Assembly (NCBI GenBank): GCA_027704905.1
Contig: CM051019.1
Location: 24,970,409-25,034,408 of the forward strand
DNA: 64,000 nt
Source of the DNA: Muraenolepis orangiensis
Lineage: Eukaryota; Chordata; Actinopteri; Gadiformes; Muraenolepididae
Direction: 5' to 3'
Positions 53,701 to 64,000 of this stretch are shown here, piece after piece. The notes under the pieces were generated by a model, which did not search any database, was not told the DNA's origin, and worked only from the letters and a program-made list of their open reading frames with translations. A program made the position numbers and the translations under genes. How positions within the stretch are numbered: position 1 is the first letter of the stretch; each line of letters opens with the position of its first letter.

Positions 53701-56700
53701 CAGGGACTTCACGTGGAAGTAGGGCCTCTTGATCTGAAATGGAGACACGGGAGGTTAAAAAAACAGCAATCACCCAGAAGTCACTCCGGTTTAGCAGGAA
53801 TGACGAGCGGTTCTACGAACGGTGAGGTGGAAGGCCACACCACGAGGACGTACCGCTTCCTCAAAGGCCCAGCGCTTGCTGACTTCGTGCTCGTTGTGGT
53901 TGAAGTACTCCTGGCGCGTCTCGATGACTTTGTGGCGCATATTCTCGATCTCCGTCACCCTCTGCATTAGAACACAAGAGACCGGGTCAACGTGTGTTTT
54001 TACATAAACATCACAGGGTAAATACTCAAGTAAAGCTAAATGATAGTGGTACCTCTTTCCCTGGATCACTACTCCCTAACACTTAACTGCCATGGCCTGC
54101 CCTGCCTGCAAAAAGTTTCATTGAGAGCTTATGTTGATCAATATAATGACAAAAGGGAAACTTTTGAGGGGAAATTAAGCCTTAGGTGTGGTGATGCTGG
54201 AGAGCATGCCGGGAGGCATAGGCCCAGAGCGGGCGGGGCCACTAGGGGTGTACCTTGGCGGGGTCCGGCAGGTCCTCCATCCCGGGCGGTAGGTCCTCCT
54301 GGTCCACCGCAGCGGCGGGCGTGGTCTCTCCGTCCTCTCCAGACACGGTGGTTATGTTGGCCTTGGCCAGCTCCCCCCTCAGCTGGATGAACTCCTCCTC
54401 CGACAGGAAGTGCTTGGGGTTGTTGCTCTGCACGTGCTCTTTGAACCTGGGGGAACGAGGCGGGCCGTTAGGGTTCTGAAGCTCGGGGGACCGTTAGGGT
54501 TCTGAAGCTCGGGGGACCGTTAGGGTTCTGAAGCTCGGGGGACCGTTAGGGTTCTGAAGCTCGGGGGACCGTTAGGGTTCTGAAGCTCGGGGGACCGTTA
54601 GGGTTCTGAAGCTCGGGGGACCGTTAGGGTTCTGAAGCTCGGGGGACCGTTAGGGTTCTGAAGCTCGGGGACGTAGGTCGAAGCTCGGGAATGAGCCCAA
54701 CGAAAAGGGGACACGTGGGAATTCAACCAAGTCTTTGATACAACTTAGAATACTGTACTTCCTCACTAAATGTCCTCACTAAATATCATAGATGAATATA
54801 ATAAAACACATTTCACAGGACGACTGCAGCCCATGAAGAATTAGTCAGACAATTTTAACATTCAAGGTCAACAGCATGCGTTATACCGGACTGTTGGTCG
54901 CATACCTCTGGAAGTGCTGGGAATACAGTTGTGTGGGGATGCTCAGGACGCGGTCGTAGACGTGTGTGACGTTAGCCAATTTCTGCTGTTCAGTCTCCCA
55001 GCCGACGTAGGCTTCCCACAGCCGGTCGGAGCGGAAATCGGTGCCCGCCGCCATGACGGCATGTTCATAAGCACTGAGAGGGAAGAAAAACCAAACGAGG
55101 GTTAAGTGACCCGTTAGTTTGGTTACCAGGGGATACCTGCTTTGTTTGAGTCTAAATGGCTGCTTTAATGCCAACCGTTTGGTTTAATTTCCTTGACCTG
55201 ATGCTACAGAGCGGTAAAAGAACAGGAAGTGAAACAAACAAACAAACCTCCTACCAGGGTATCTTCTGGTTTCAACCAGTTCAATTTAGGACCTTTTAAT
55301 TGTAACTTTGAATACAAATACGAGGGATTCCACGGCACAATGGTGTACAGGTAAATGACCTGAACCCTGACTGAGACTCCCCCTAAACCCTAACTGCTCC
55401 AGCCATCGGATGGATGGGCGAGGGCTGGACTTAGAAAGCACTTTGAGTGGCGCACTGGTTAGAAAAAGTCTAATTTATATAAATGCAGTCCAACTTACGC
55501 TCGGATGCGTCCTTCCGTTTGGGGGTCGGCGGGGTCTGCGTTCTCTTTGATGAAGGACAGGTAGTGGAGCCACAGGTCTACGCTGAGCGGGATGGCCTGC
55601 AAGCCGCGTCTGTACACCTGGGGGCGGAGCCACAGAGAACAGTGAGACACGACAAGATAGCGGCCGCACGCCATTGAAAACAGGACAGTGAGATGATGAG
55701 ACGTTGAGGAGTCATATTTACCTCTTCGGCGACCTGAATGTTTTCATGCTTTTTTTCGATGTCCGCATACTTCTTCCAATAGCCGTAGCAGTATGGATAA
55801 TGGAGGAAAAAGGCATCAAATGCTTTTCTCATCACCAGAAGAGCATTCTGCAAAAAATAAATACAAGTAAGTGTAAGTGTTCTACACAGCTCATTTCAAT
55901 GTCAGAAAGGCAGGGTTAGTAGTCACTGGGGGAATGCATATGGAGTATGCCTTGTTCACCTCTTGCTCAACAAACTGCAGTAGATAGACCCAGCTGTTGA
56001 AGTCCTCGGGGGCTTCCTCACAGCCCTTGAAAAGCTTTTCAAACTCTGAAGGGACCTCTGGCTCTGGGGGAATGGGGGGTTCCTCTTTGGATGCTTCCTC
56101 CAGTTCCATGCCCTCCTCTGACATCTGCACTGCCTGGGTGTCACCTACAATGAGAACACAGGAAGGATTCAGCAGGTGCAAAAACAAAGAAGCAGCAGAA
56201 ACCGCATCACAATCCCCATGAATCAGTGATGCAAATTGCTTAACAAAAACAAGTTACCCTGGGTGCCATCTTGTTGCGTAGCCTCTGATGCTCCAGCCAT
56301 CTCCTGGCTCTGCGGTGTGGACACCTCCGGCTCGGCCTCCGTGGGCTCTGCTACAGGTGACTGGGGGGCGGCTTCAGGGCTCTGTGGTGGTGGTGGCTGC
56401 TCCTCCATGAAGAGCTGGGCATTGGCCAGCTGGAACTGTTCCACAGCCTTCTCCACCAACTCCAGGCCGGAGGAATTCTGTTCATGCTGCTGCAGTGGCC
56501 CGAGGGAGTCCTGGGAGGACAGATCGGAATCCCCAGACAGGACTGTGTTTTGCGTATTGGGCTCCGGAGGGACCTGCTCCAGAGACCAGTCGGCAGGCGG
56601 GGGGAGGACAGGAAGGTTGGGTAGGAAGCCGTTACCGGCGCCCTCCATGGCGTGGGAGTCTCCACTGCTGGAGGAGTCTGTGTCAAGAGTTCCCGTCATG

Positions 56701-57588
56701 GGCTCGTCTGTGTGGTTCACGTCTGTAAACACAGAATTTGAATATCTTTATCAGCTTTAAACAACGTATCAAACCTGAGACCATAAAAACATGTTGTAAA
56801 GGAATACAGAGAAGTAAAGGGTGTCCATTCCGGTACAAAGCGGTAAGAGGTGAGCGGTAGTTCACCAACATGTCAAAATTAATGAGGCCAAAGAACAGAT
56901 GCAGTCCAACTGCAGACTGTACCGAGCCTCATGACTTCACCGCGGTCGGACTGTTGTTATCGCATTGGGAGTCCGGACCGAATAGAGCAACCAGCTGTTA
57001 CTGCAACCAGACCCTGCCTACCCGCTTAGGAACCAAGGACAAGGCGCTATGTTTGGGGCTAGAAAGTTACAATAAGCCAAAACACACTACGAGTTCCTAC
57101 GACGTCGCATAGGTAGAAAGCCGACGGTAACAGTAGACGACGGTCAGAAGTGGATCGGTTTCCAAAACAAATAAATCAAGACACTTCATTTCGTGGGAAT
57201 AAAACGTGGAATTCGGCATCACCAACATTAGCATAGCTCAGTTTAGCTCAAAGCTATACACATTTCCTTCCGCGTTTGAGTTTCTTTCGGTTGCGGAGAT
57301 AATGCTTCCTCCGAACAAACTAACTAACTAAAATAAATAAATAATATTAATACGCAGTAGACCCGAATCCCAATCCGGTTTGGTATTCGATTTGAGGTTA
57401 ATGAACTATATGCAACGTGCCCTTATCGGTCCCGTGTGTGTGTGTGTGTGTGTGCTCCACGTTAGCTAGCTCACTTAGCTAATTTTAGCTATCCCCCCCA
57501 ACCGACCGAACATTAATACACGAGCCCCACTTGGCCCGGTCAACCCCCGCCGCCCCGCTCTCCTCTCACCGGTATCGTCCATGTACAT
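50768..57588 (-). CDS. prpf39: PRPF39, U1 snRNP-associated pre-mRNA splicing factor
   Basis: Fifteen coding exons, in order: 57588-57570, 56722-56258, 56144-55960, 55847-55722, 55617-55499, 55073-54906, 54446-54254, 53961-53854, 53733-53569, 53078-52952, 52329-52061, 51795-51611, 51493-51419, 51312-51201 and 50857-50768. They total 2,406 bases, 801 residues, with agreeing phases. The body is a chain of HAT (half-a-TPR) helical repeats, e.g. FNSWVYLLQFVEQE, HYPYCYGYWKKYAD, FRSDRLWEAYVGWE, NWKEYLQFEMENG and RRVSLERRHGNLEEAE. The C-terminus is Tyr/Gln/Asn-rich and ends YYPPPPT. The protein scaffolds U1 snRNP on 5' splice sites. A ~155-residue acidic, Pro/Gln-rich exon near the N-terminus makes it longer than the ~669-residue human protein. 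The first ATG (MYMDDT) was chosen; the frame is open further upstream, so the start is not fully certain. Confidence 0.95.
52440..52920. other. prpf39 intron, no other feature
   Basis: Between exons at 52329 and 52952. Nothing recognisable beyond an A-rich run near 52710. Confidence 0.5.
54460..54672. repeat. 26-bp minisatellite in prpf39 intron
   Basis: About eight units of GACCGTTAGGGTTCTGAAG + CTCGGGG starting a few bases from the splice acceptor of the exon at 54446. Each unit contains one TTAGGG, but the period is 26, so this is not telomeric DNA. Confidence 0.95.
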
Positions 57589-57599
57589 CGGGTCGGAAC

Positions 57600-57760
57600 G
57601 AATGGCGGCGCTGATCTCAACGACTAAATCTAAAGAGTGAAGTCCGGCGCATCGACTCTCATTCTCGGGTCCAACTTCAGGGGGCACTGGAGGAGGAGGA
57701 CGGGCGCGTGCACTGGAGGAGGAGCAGGAGGACGGGCGCATGCACGGCGGCGGGTTCACG
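57600..57760 (-). promoter_or_regulatory. prpf39: prpf39 5' UTR and proximal promoter
   Basis: GC-rich, CpG-rich sequence just upstream of the start codon, with GGAGGAGGAC repeats. The transcription start is not determinable; no TATA box. Confidence 0.4.
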
Positions 57761-57945
57761 TTTGCTCTCTGCGCGCGACGCGTCCCCCCCCCCCCCCCCC
57801 CTTGAACGTGCACGCGCCCATCGGCGTGTTAACGTTTGCTCTCTGCGCGCGACGCGTCCCCCCCCTTGAACGTGCACGCGCCCATCGGCGTGTTCACGTT
57901 TGCTCTCTGCGCGCGACGCGTCCCGGGCCACACGCCGCGTGCATG
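57760..57945. repeat. ~63-bp GC-rich tandem repeat upstream of prpf39
   Basis: Three units containing TTTGCTCTCTGCGCGCGACG, CGTCCCCCC (C-run of 18 in the first unit) and GAACGTGCACGCGCCCATCG. Each unit carries GCGCGCGACGCG, so the array is very CpG-dense. Confidence 0.9.
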
Positions 57946-58560
57946 CGCCGCCCCGCACCCAATACCGGTTCAAAAATCCTAAATACTTTTACTTATAATA
58001 CATACAAATACTATTTTTTTTAAAGTTGGCGAAACTTGTCTTGGCTAATTGTACTTCTCTAATTGTACTTGTCTAATAATACGTATAATAATAATATCAT
58101 ATGAAGATAATGTATTCTATTTTTTTTAAGGTATTAATAGTAATCGTGTAATTTACACACACATTAGAATAATAACCGAAACTGATAGATACACACGAGT
58201 TGGAAAATTAAATACTAAATAATAATTTGGAATTTTAATAAATTATATTTTAATTAATACATTTTAATAATATTTATCTTTTTAAATAATTTTGAATTTT
58301 AATACATTTTATTTTAATTTATTAATTTTAATTAATAAACAACCCCGTTCTAATGCTGTTGTTTGGGGTTTTTCTAACTAAAATAACAATTATTATATGC
58401 GCCTAAAAAACATTACAACCGATAAACAACCTTTACTGTAACATTTGCACTCTGGTTAGATGCTTAATTATTTTTTCTCTGTACTGTACTTGTGCTGTGA
58501 AATGACAATACATTACAATCTAATCTAATCTAATACGGAACAAATCAACCGCCAAAATCT
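57946..58560. other. A/T-rich spacer between prpf39 and arf6
   Basis: 58010-58420 is simple A/T-rich sequence. 58430-58535 (AACATTTGCACTCTGG, TGTGAAATGACAATACATT, then AATCTAATCTAATC) is a LINE-type 3' end with a short tail repeat. No gene. Confidence 0.55.
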
Positions 58561-58771
58561 AATAACGAACCCTTTGAACTTTGACCCGTTCGGTTCGTCC
58601 TAGGCGACAGTTCGCGCCTGCGCACTAGCAGCACGCCGACAGACGGAAGAGACCGCGCATCGCATGGCCAATGACGTAGCAGCGCGTGAGCAAACGGGTC
58701 TGTAGAGGAAGTGGCGGGTGATCGAGGTCCGCACCTTTTCCGGTAACAGCGCCCCGCCTCCGCGCTGCTGT
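58560..58771 (+). promoter_or_regulatory. arf6: arf6 promoter region
   Basis: CpG-rich sequence (GCGCCTGCGCACTAGCAGC, GCATCGCATGGCCAATGACG). CCAATGACG is a CCAAT box joined to a CRE-like TGACG; GGAAGTGGCGGG resembles an ETS site. No TATA box. Assignment rests on composition and position. Confidence 0.45.
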
Positions 58772-58931
<160 letters not shown>

Positions 58932-59399
58932 TTGGGGACGGGCCCGTCGCCGCAGCAGCAGGTCAGTCTGAGTAGTACTAAGTACTATAGAGTAGTACTA
59001 TAGAGTAGTACTATATTATAATTCTATTTAAACGTGTTTTTGGTAGTTTTTCTTGGGGGTTTCCAGAAGGCCTTTTAACGGTTCCGGTTCCAGTCATCCG
59101 GTCCCTGGATTCCGGTGCTCGACGACCGAAAGTTGAGCGGCGCCGACACCACCCGCTGACACCACCCCGCCGACACCACCCCTCCCTGTCCGCCGCCTCC
59201 CGGCTACAGGGCGGTGCTGAGCGAGGGAGCGAACAGTCGGATGAATCGATGACCTCTTGATGATTCCAGAGGATTCCACGACCACCAGGATGTTACCTCA
59301 GGAAACGGCTTTTGATCGACCTGTCGAGTGGTTCTGAGGGAAGTGGACGAGGAGGAGGAGGAGGAGGAGGAGGAAGTGGGACCGGGGGATTCGTACGGT

Positions 59400-59720
59400 C
59401 GATTCGTTACCTTTCTGAGTCCCAGTCAACGGTCCTCCACCCAGCGAGCGTCCTGAGGTAAGTCGTCTTTCTTTCACCTGTTGGAAATAGACCGACGTTA
59501 CGCTGTTTTTAGGTCACGTGGGACATGCTATGCTATGAATCGCCCACTGATTCCAACTCTATCTACATCTTCTACTCTATCTACATCTTCTACTCTATCT
59601 ACATCTTCTACTCTATCTATCTGCTATCTATGTGCGCTTCTGCTCTGTTGGCTCCGTGAGTCAGTAAAGGGTCAGAAGACTAATTCAAGCCTACTTCTTC
59701 TCTCTCTTTGTGACAGCTAC
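59400..59720 (+). other. arf6: arf6 5' UTR exon end and intron
   Basis: A donor GAG|GTAAGT at 59457/59458 and an acceptor TTTGTGACAG at 59716 suggest a 5' UTR intron, as known for vertebrate ARF6. Within it an 18-bp unit (TCTACATCTTCTACTCTA) repeats about four times at 59558-59620. Confidence 0.5.
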
Positions 59721-59902
59721 CGACGTCTGGATTTTGACAGCTGTCAAATTGCCTTCGACTGATGTCACAACCCAGACCGTAGCGCTGGCAGGTTTATTTT
59801 CTACTACTTTCACTTTCAACAAAGATTAAAACTCTCCAAAGAGACTCTCCTCCCTCCATCGTCTTCTAAGAAGAAGAAGGTATTTATGAAAAGCCAACCA
59901 AG

Positions 59903-60430
59903 ATGGGGAAAATCATCTCGAAGATCTTTGGCAACAAGGAGATGAGAATTCTGATGCTGGGACTGGACGCCGCGGGCAAAACCACCATCCTGTACAAGCT
60001 GAAGCTCGGCCAGTCGGTCACCACCATCCCCACCGTGGGCTTCAACGTGGAGACGGTCACTTACAAGAACGTCAAGTTCAACGTGTGGGACGTGGGCGGC
60101 CAGGACAAGATCCGCCCCTTGTGGAGGCACTACTACACGGGCACCCAGGGCCTCATCTTCGTGGTGGACTGCGCCGACCGCGACCGGATCGACGAGGCGC
60201 GGCAGGAGCTCCACCGCATCATCAACGACCGCGAGATGAGGGACGCCATCATCCTCATCTTCGCCAACAAGCAGGACCTGCCGGACGCCATGAAGCCCCA
60301 CGAGATCCAGGAGAAGCTGGGGCTGACCCGCATCCGGGACAGGAACTGGTACGTTCAGCCGTCCTGCGCCACCACGGGGGATGGCCTCTATGAGGGCCTC
60401 ACCTGGCTCACCTCCAACCACAAGTCCTAG
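59903..60430 (+). CDS. arf6: ADP-ribosylation factor 6, small GTPase of endosome-plasma membrane traffic
   Basis: A single-exon frame of 175 residues, the family's normal length; ARF6 is known to have an undivided coding exon. Gly2 (MGKIISKIFG) is the N-myristoylation site. The P-loop is GLDAAGKTT (about 22-30), switch I is TIPTVGFNVE, switch II is WDVGGQDK, the guanine-specificity motif is NKQD, and SCATTGDGL is the SAT-type loop. It cycles between GDP and GTP and controls endocytic recycling and cortical actin. Visible differences from the mammalian protein are conservative (MGKII for MGKVL, NHKS for NYKS). Whether this is the a or b teleost paralogue cannot be decided here. Confidence 0.98.
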   Translation: MGKIISKIFGNKEMRILMLGLDAAGKTTILYKLKLGQSVTTIPTVGFNVETVTYKNVKFNVWDVGGQDKIRPLWRHYYTGTQGLIFVVDCADRDRIDEARQELHRIINDREMRDAIILIFANKQDLPDAMKPHEIQEKLGLTRIRDRNWYVQPSCATTGDGLYEGLTWLTSNHKS

Positions 60431-61495
60431 TGCTGCTCCCGCCCCGGACTGTTCTCTCTGCTGCTTTTTTAAAGGATAACTCTTAAAAAAGAAGAGACAC
60501 TCAAATGGCGATTAAGAAAGATTCTGATGTAATTGAATGGGGGGAAAAAACAGCCTTTTTCATAAGTGTACATGGAGAGAGAAGTGGTCGGGCTATGTTC
60601 TACTTTTTCTTGTTCTTTTGTTTGATAATGACGGCTCTTCATAGTCCAGTTCCAAGTTCTTTAAAACGGAAAGACGATTGTTTTGGTTTGGATTTGGTTC
60701 TGTAGTATTTCACTTATCGTCTGTATAATCAATACTTAATTACACCATAACCTTTATACTTATTTGAGCAGGTTATTGTAACGTCTTTGCTTTCTCCCTC
60801 TCTCCATTCGCTTTGCAAATATTCTTTATTTTTTTTATTTTAAAGAAGTTTATGCTAGAACTTGCAATTATAGCTTTGATTAAGGAACACTGCCCCCAGT
60901 GGCCCCTGACAGTATTCACCTTCGCCTGCTTTCCAAACCTGAGATGTGACCATGAAGAATGTTCAGTGTGTATTTACCACACATGATGGCCTATCATCAG
61001 CAAAACCCTTCGGCCATTCAAACTGCCTCCCGTAGTTTGTTAACTATATGCATTACGACCATTTCAGGACCTCGCACAAACATGGCGTCTCACTTGTGAT
61101 TGTAAACAAACGACCGCCAGGGGAAACGGGCAGATTTAGTTGTTTATGGGGGGCTGTCATTCCACCCTGATGTGTACCTGTTATTCCACAGACTCTTATC
61201 TGGATGCTGGATATACCATAAACAACACTGTGATGTGGATATGCCTTACTTTGTTTTACATTGTGTATTTTAACCACCTATCCTGCCCTCTCTCTCAAAG
61301 AGCTTCCATGAGTGAATGTGTGTAGTGTCAGCTGCCTTCTCCCGGAGGGCAGTGAGCCTCAGGTGCTTCATACACACACTTTCACTGGAGCCACAAGTGG
61401 TCTGCAGGGTGGCCACGCCACCTCCGCTTCACAGGGAAGACACATGCTCCCGGCCTGTGTGGCTGCACCTGACTGACTGTCTGTATGTGTGTGTA

Positions 61496-61681
<186 letters not shown>

Positions 61682-62327
61682 ATCCACTTTGGGAGCCAGT
61701 AAGAGGTTGGATAAAGTTGCCCACCCACTTCCACTGCAGCCATAAAGTGCTTCAAAGAGTTTATTTTCTCCTTACAATCAACCTTTTTAATCCCCCAGAG
61801 GGTGTCATTCTGAAAGTTAACACCTCCACCCACCTCTGTTCCAGGGTTCTAGATCGGCCTTTCATTTTGTTCTATTTGCTATGCCGTTTAAAATAAAATA
61901 AATAAATAAAAACAGGGATCCAGATGACATGCAAGAAAAAACATTTTCAACGCAAGACCTGAAAGTAGGAAGTTGGTGTGGGGCGTGGTCAGGCGCTAAG
62001 GGAAGAGAAACGCGTTTCAAGTGAAGTCCGCGTAGGACTGTGTCCGTGCTCTGAGTCACTGACTGAATAAAGGATGAGATCTCTAGTTTCGACCTAGTGG
62101 TCATCACTGATTCCTACATGGCCTCAGGCTCCAGTGGAACACTTTTGAAAGGGCTTTTATTGTGGACATTCTCATACAGAGTGAGCACAACGTTTTAGGA
62201 TCGTTTTAAAAGGTGTAACGTTTTAAAAACGTCTAATATAGGTGGTTTCATGGTGGTTACTGACACACACACACATCTCCAAACGGATAACAACTTATCA
62301 CTGGTTTACTCAACAATACTTTTCATC

Positions 62328-62369
62328 TATTCTGTTCAACCTGGCGCTAGTGCCAGGTTGAACAGAATA
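62328..62369. other. Perfect 18-bp hairpin
   Basis: TATTCTGTTCAACCTGGC, loop GCTAGT, then its exact reverse complement. Lies ~100 bases before the distal AATAAA of arf6. Confidence 0.85.
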
Positions 62370-62519
62370 TATATTTCATATTTTGTATGTAATATGTCAA
62401 CATAACTGTTTTAAACTGACTCTCAAAGTCAAATGAGACACATTTAGTTTGCACTTTTTTCCCTTTCTTTGACAAATAAAGTGAGATTATAGAATCTAAT
62501 TTCTGGAGTCCATGACTAA

Positions 62520-64000
62520 TGAGGTAAAAATGAAATCTTTCAAAGTTGCCTGGGAAATCAGCACAGTCAGATTGTTGTCAGTTGTCAGATCTACTTATTG
62601 TATGTTAAAGGGAGCGTACACTGAGCTAAACTGATATGATATACTGTATGTCCATTTCTGGAACAGCAGAGTATGTTTAAATGGTTTTAAAGGGTGGTGT
62701 GCAAGGCTGAGTAACTTAACTTACTGTCAAAGTATAATTAAAACCTTATAGGACTAGATGAGTTAAAGATTACTATAACAAGACGTCTTGTAAAAGTGTG
62801 GAACCTTGCAGTGCCTTGAACTTTGAACAACTCTTATTTAGTAAACATTTTGCCAAGTTAGCCTTAAAACATTTTGGCCATTTTTCAAATGGCGTTGGAC
62901 CCCACCAGAGGGTTGATGTTAATGTTCAGTCTTCTTAACAAACAGCAGACCTCCGGTTGCTCTGTAGAGGAATCCCACTGCTCCATCTCTACCTCTGTGT
63001 GAGTGTGGAATGGCTTTATTTGCTCAGCCAGTGTTTGTTCTGTGACTGTTTGGAGTTTGACCGCTGGAAGCCATGTGACACACAGTTGGCTGAACCTGGC
63101 CATTATCATCTCCCCAAATCAAACCTGAAAGATCACGTCGGTTACTAAAGGATTTGGAATGGGTATCAATTGTTTCAGTCTCCTTTAGTCTTGGGTGTTG
63201 GGACTCGGCAGGTGGCAGGTGAGGGGTGGAACTGGGAGAAGGTCACCACCTTCCTCTTGAAGTGAGTGAGATGTGTTCAGAGCGCCGGTCTGCCTCCCTC
63301 AGCGGGGCAGGGGGCACCTCTGAATCATGCTCATGTCAAAGGCCTTTTGTCCATCTGTCAGGGCTCTCACCGGCACACAGCCCTCTGGGACCAGGGTCAA
63401 CTGTCCCTCTCACCTGGGGCTCTGGGTTGTAAAGTGTTAGCTCTCTGGTACTTTGATCTCTAGGTTTGATATTTGTTCAGTGCGCTGGTTACGCTGACGT
63501 TGTTTTAGACGTATCAGGTTTTATCAATTGTCCTTGAAATACCGTCACAGGTTCATGTGCTGGAGCCTACTGGTTCTTTTTGTCATTTGGCCTCAAGCTG
63601 TGCTTTAAAAGATCATTTAGATTAGATTTTGCAGCTTGTGAACATGATTTGAATGAAAGACCGGGTCGACCTGCTTCACTCTTCCTCTTGCAGCCTGAGC
63701 CGTTCCATTGTGTGCTGCAGGGTGGGAGTGGAGCGTTCTATTGTTCTCCTTTGAAGGGGGGTGCATTTTAAACAATACTCTTTAATAGAGCCTTTTGCCA
63801 TTGCTCCGGGGCCGTTTGTTTACTCAGGCATTCCACTTCGCTTTTAATCTCACCTTCTTCAGTTCTTCTCCCCCTCAGAACTCCTTGGGACGGGCAGCAC
63901 CCACATCCCAGACAGCATTGCTTCGGCCACATGTGATGGCACAGTGAGAACAGCTATCGTGGTTATGGATACGAATTAGGATCAGTTAGGATAACATTTC
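62520..64000. other. No recognised gene
   Basis: 1.5 kb without a supported exon, repeat array or mobile element. Short open frames (63-74 codons) show no domain. Confidence 0.5.

Noticed and set aside
54460..54672. Interstitial telomere repeat
   Set aside because: TTAGGG occurs once per 26-bp unit, not in tandem hexamers.
57475..57813. Longer N-terminus of prpf39 from an upstream ATG
   Set aside because: The upstream codons translate GC-rich promoter repeats; MYMDDT directly before the donor is the more sensible start.

Overview
The window is teleost fish nuclear DNA. It has intron-split genes with GT/AG borders, several active-looking retrotransposon types (L2-clade LINE, Ty3/gypsy-like LTR element, hAT), tRNA-derived SINEs, and very abundant (CA)n, (CT)n and (ATCT)n tracts and minisatellites. 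The species cannot be named from the sequence alone.

Positions 1-35 kb hold a repeat-rich, locally duplicated cluster of small immunoglobulin-superfamily (IgSF) receptor genes, all on the minus strand. One copy (copy 2, 18.3-25.9 kb) keeps six exons whose phases agree from the Ig domain to the stop: an Ig V-like domain, two short Ser/Thr-rich stalk exons, a transmembrane exon, a 29-bp cytoplasmic exon and a tail exon. The tail carries one tyrosine motif (DIYENT) and a run of 10-residue repeats. Copy 1 (2.2-15.6 kb) has the same exons, but a gypsy-like element (3.8-8.7 kb) and an L2 LINE (11.1-14.8 kb) sit in its introns and one splice donor is broken. Copy 3 (30.7-32.0 kb) keeps only the V and stalk exons. 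A fourth tail exon lies at 34.5 kb, and a stub of a V exon lies at 0.4 kb. The 3' flanks of the tail exons recur at about 1.9, 18.0 and 34.4 kb, which gives a duplication period of about 16.1-16.4 kb. No signal-peptide exon was found.

Positions 35-41 kb contain LINE fragments and minisatellites. The most striking is a pair of oppositely oriented LINE 3' ends (37.2-40.8 kb) that carry the same 27-bp minisatellite in inverted orientation, with a separate 51-bp (17-codon) expansion inside the LINE reading frame.

Positions 41-64 kb are conserved housekeeping genes: fkbp3 (+), fau (-), prpf39 (-) and arf6 (+). The complete exon structures of fkbp3, fau and prpf39 can be read with consistent phases (220, 133 and 801 residues), and arf6 is a single coding exon (175 residues). 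fkbp3 and prpf39 are convergent with fau between them. Minisatellites and transposon fragments fill many introns and spacers here as well.

The item most likely to be new is the IgSF cluster: a cysteine-rich V domain joined to a cytoplasmic tail whose decapeptide repeat number differs between neighbouring copies (4, 5 and 3).
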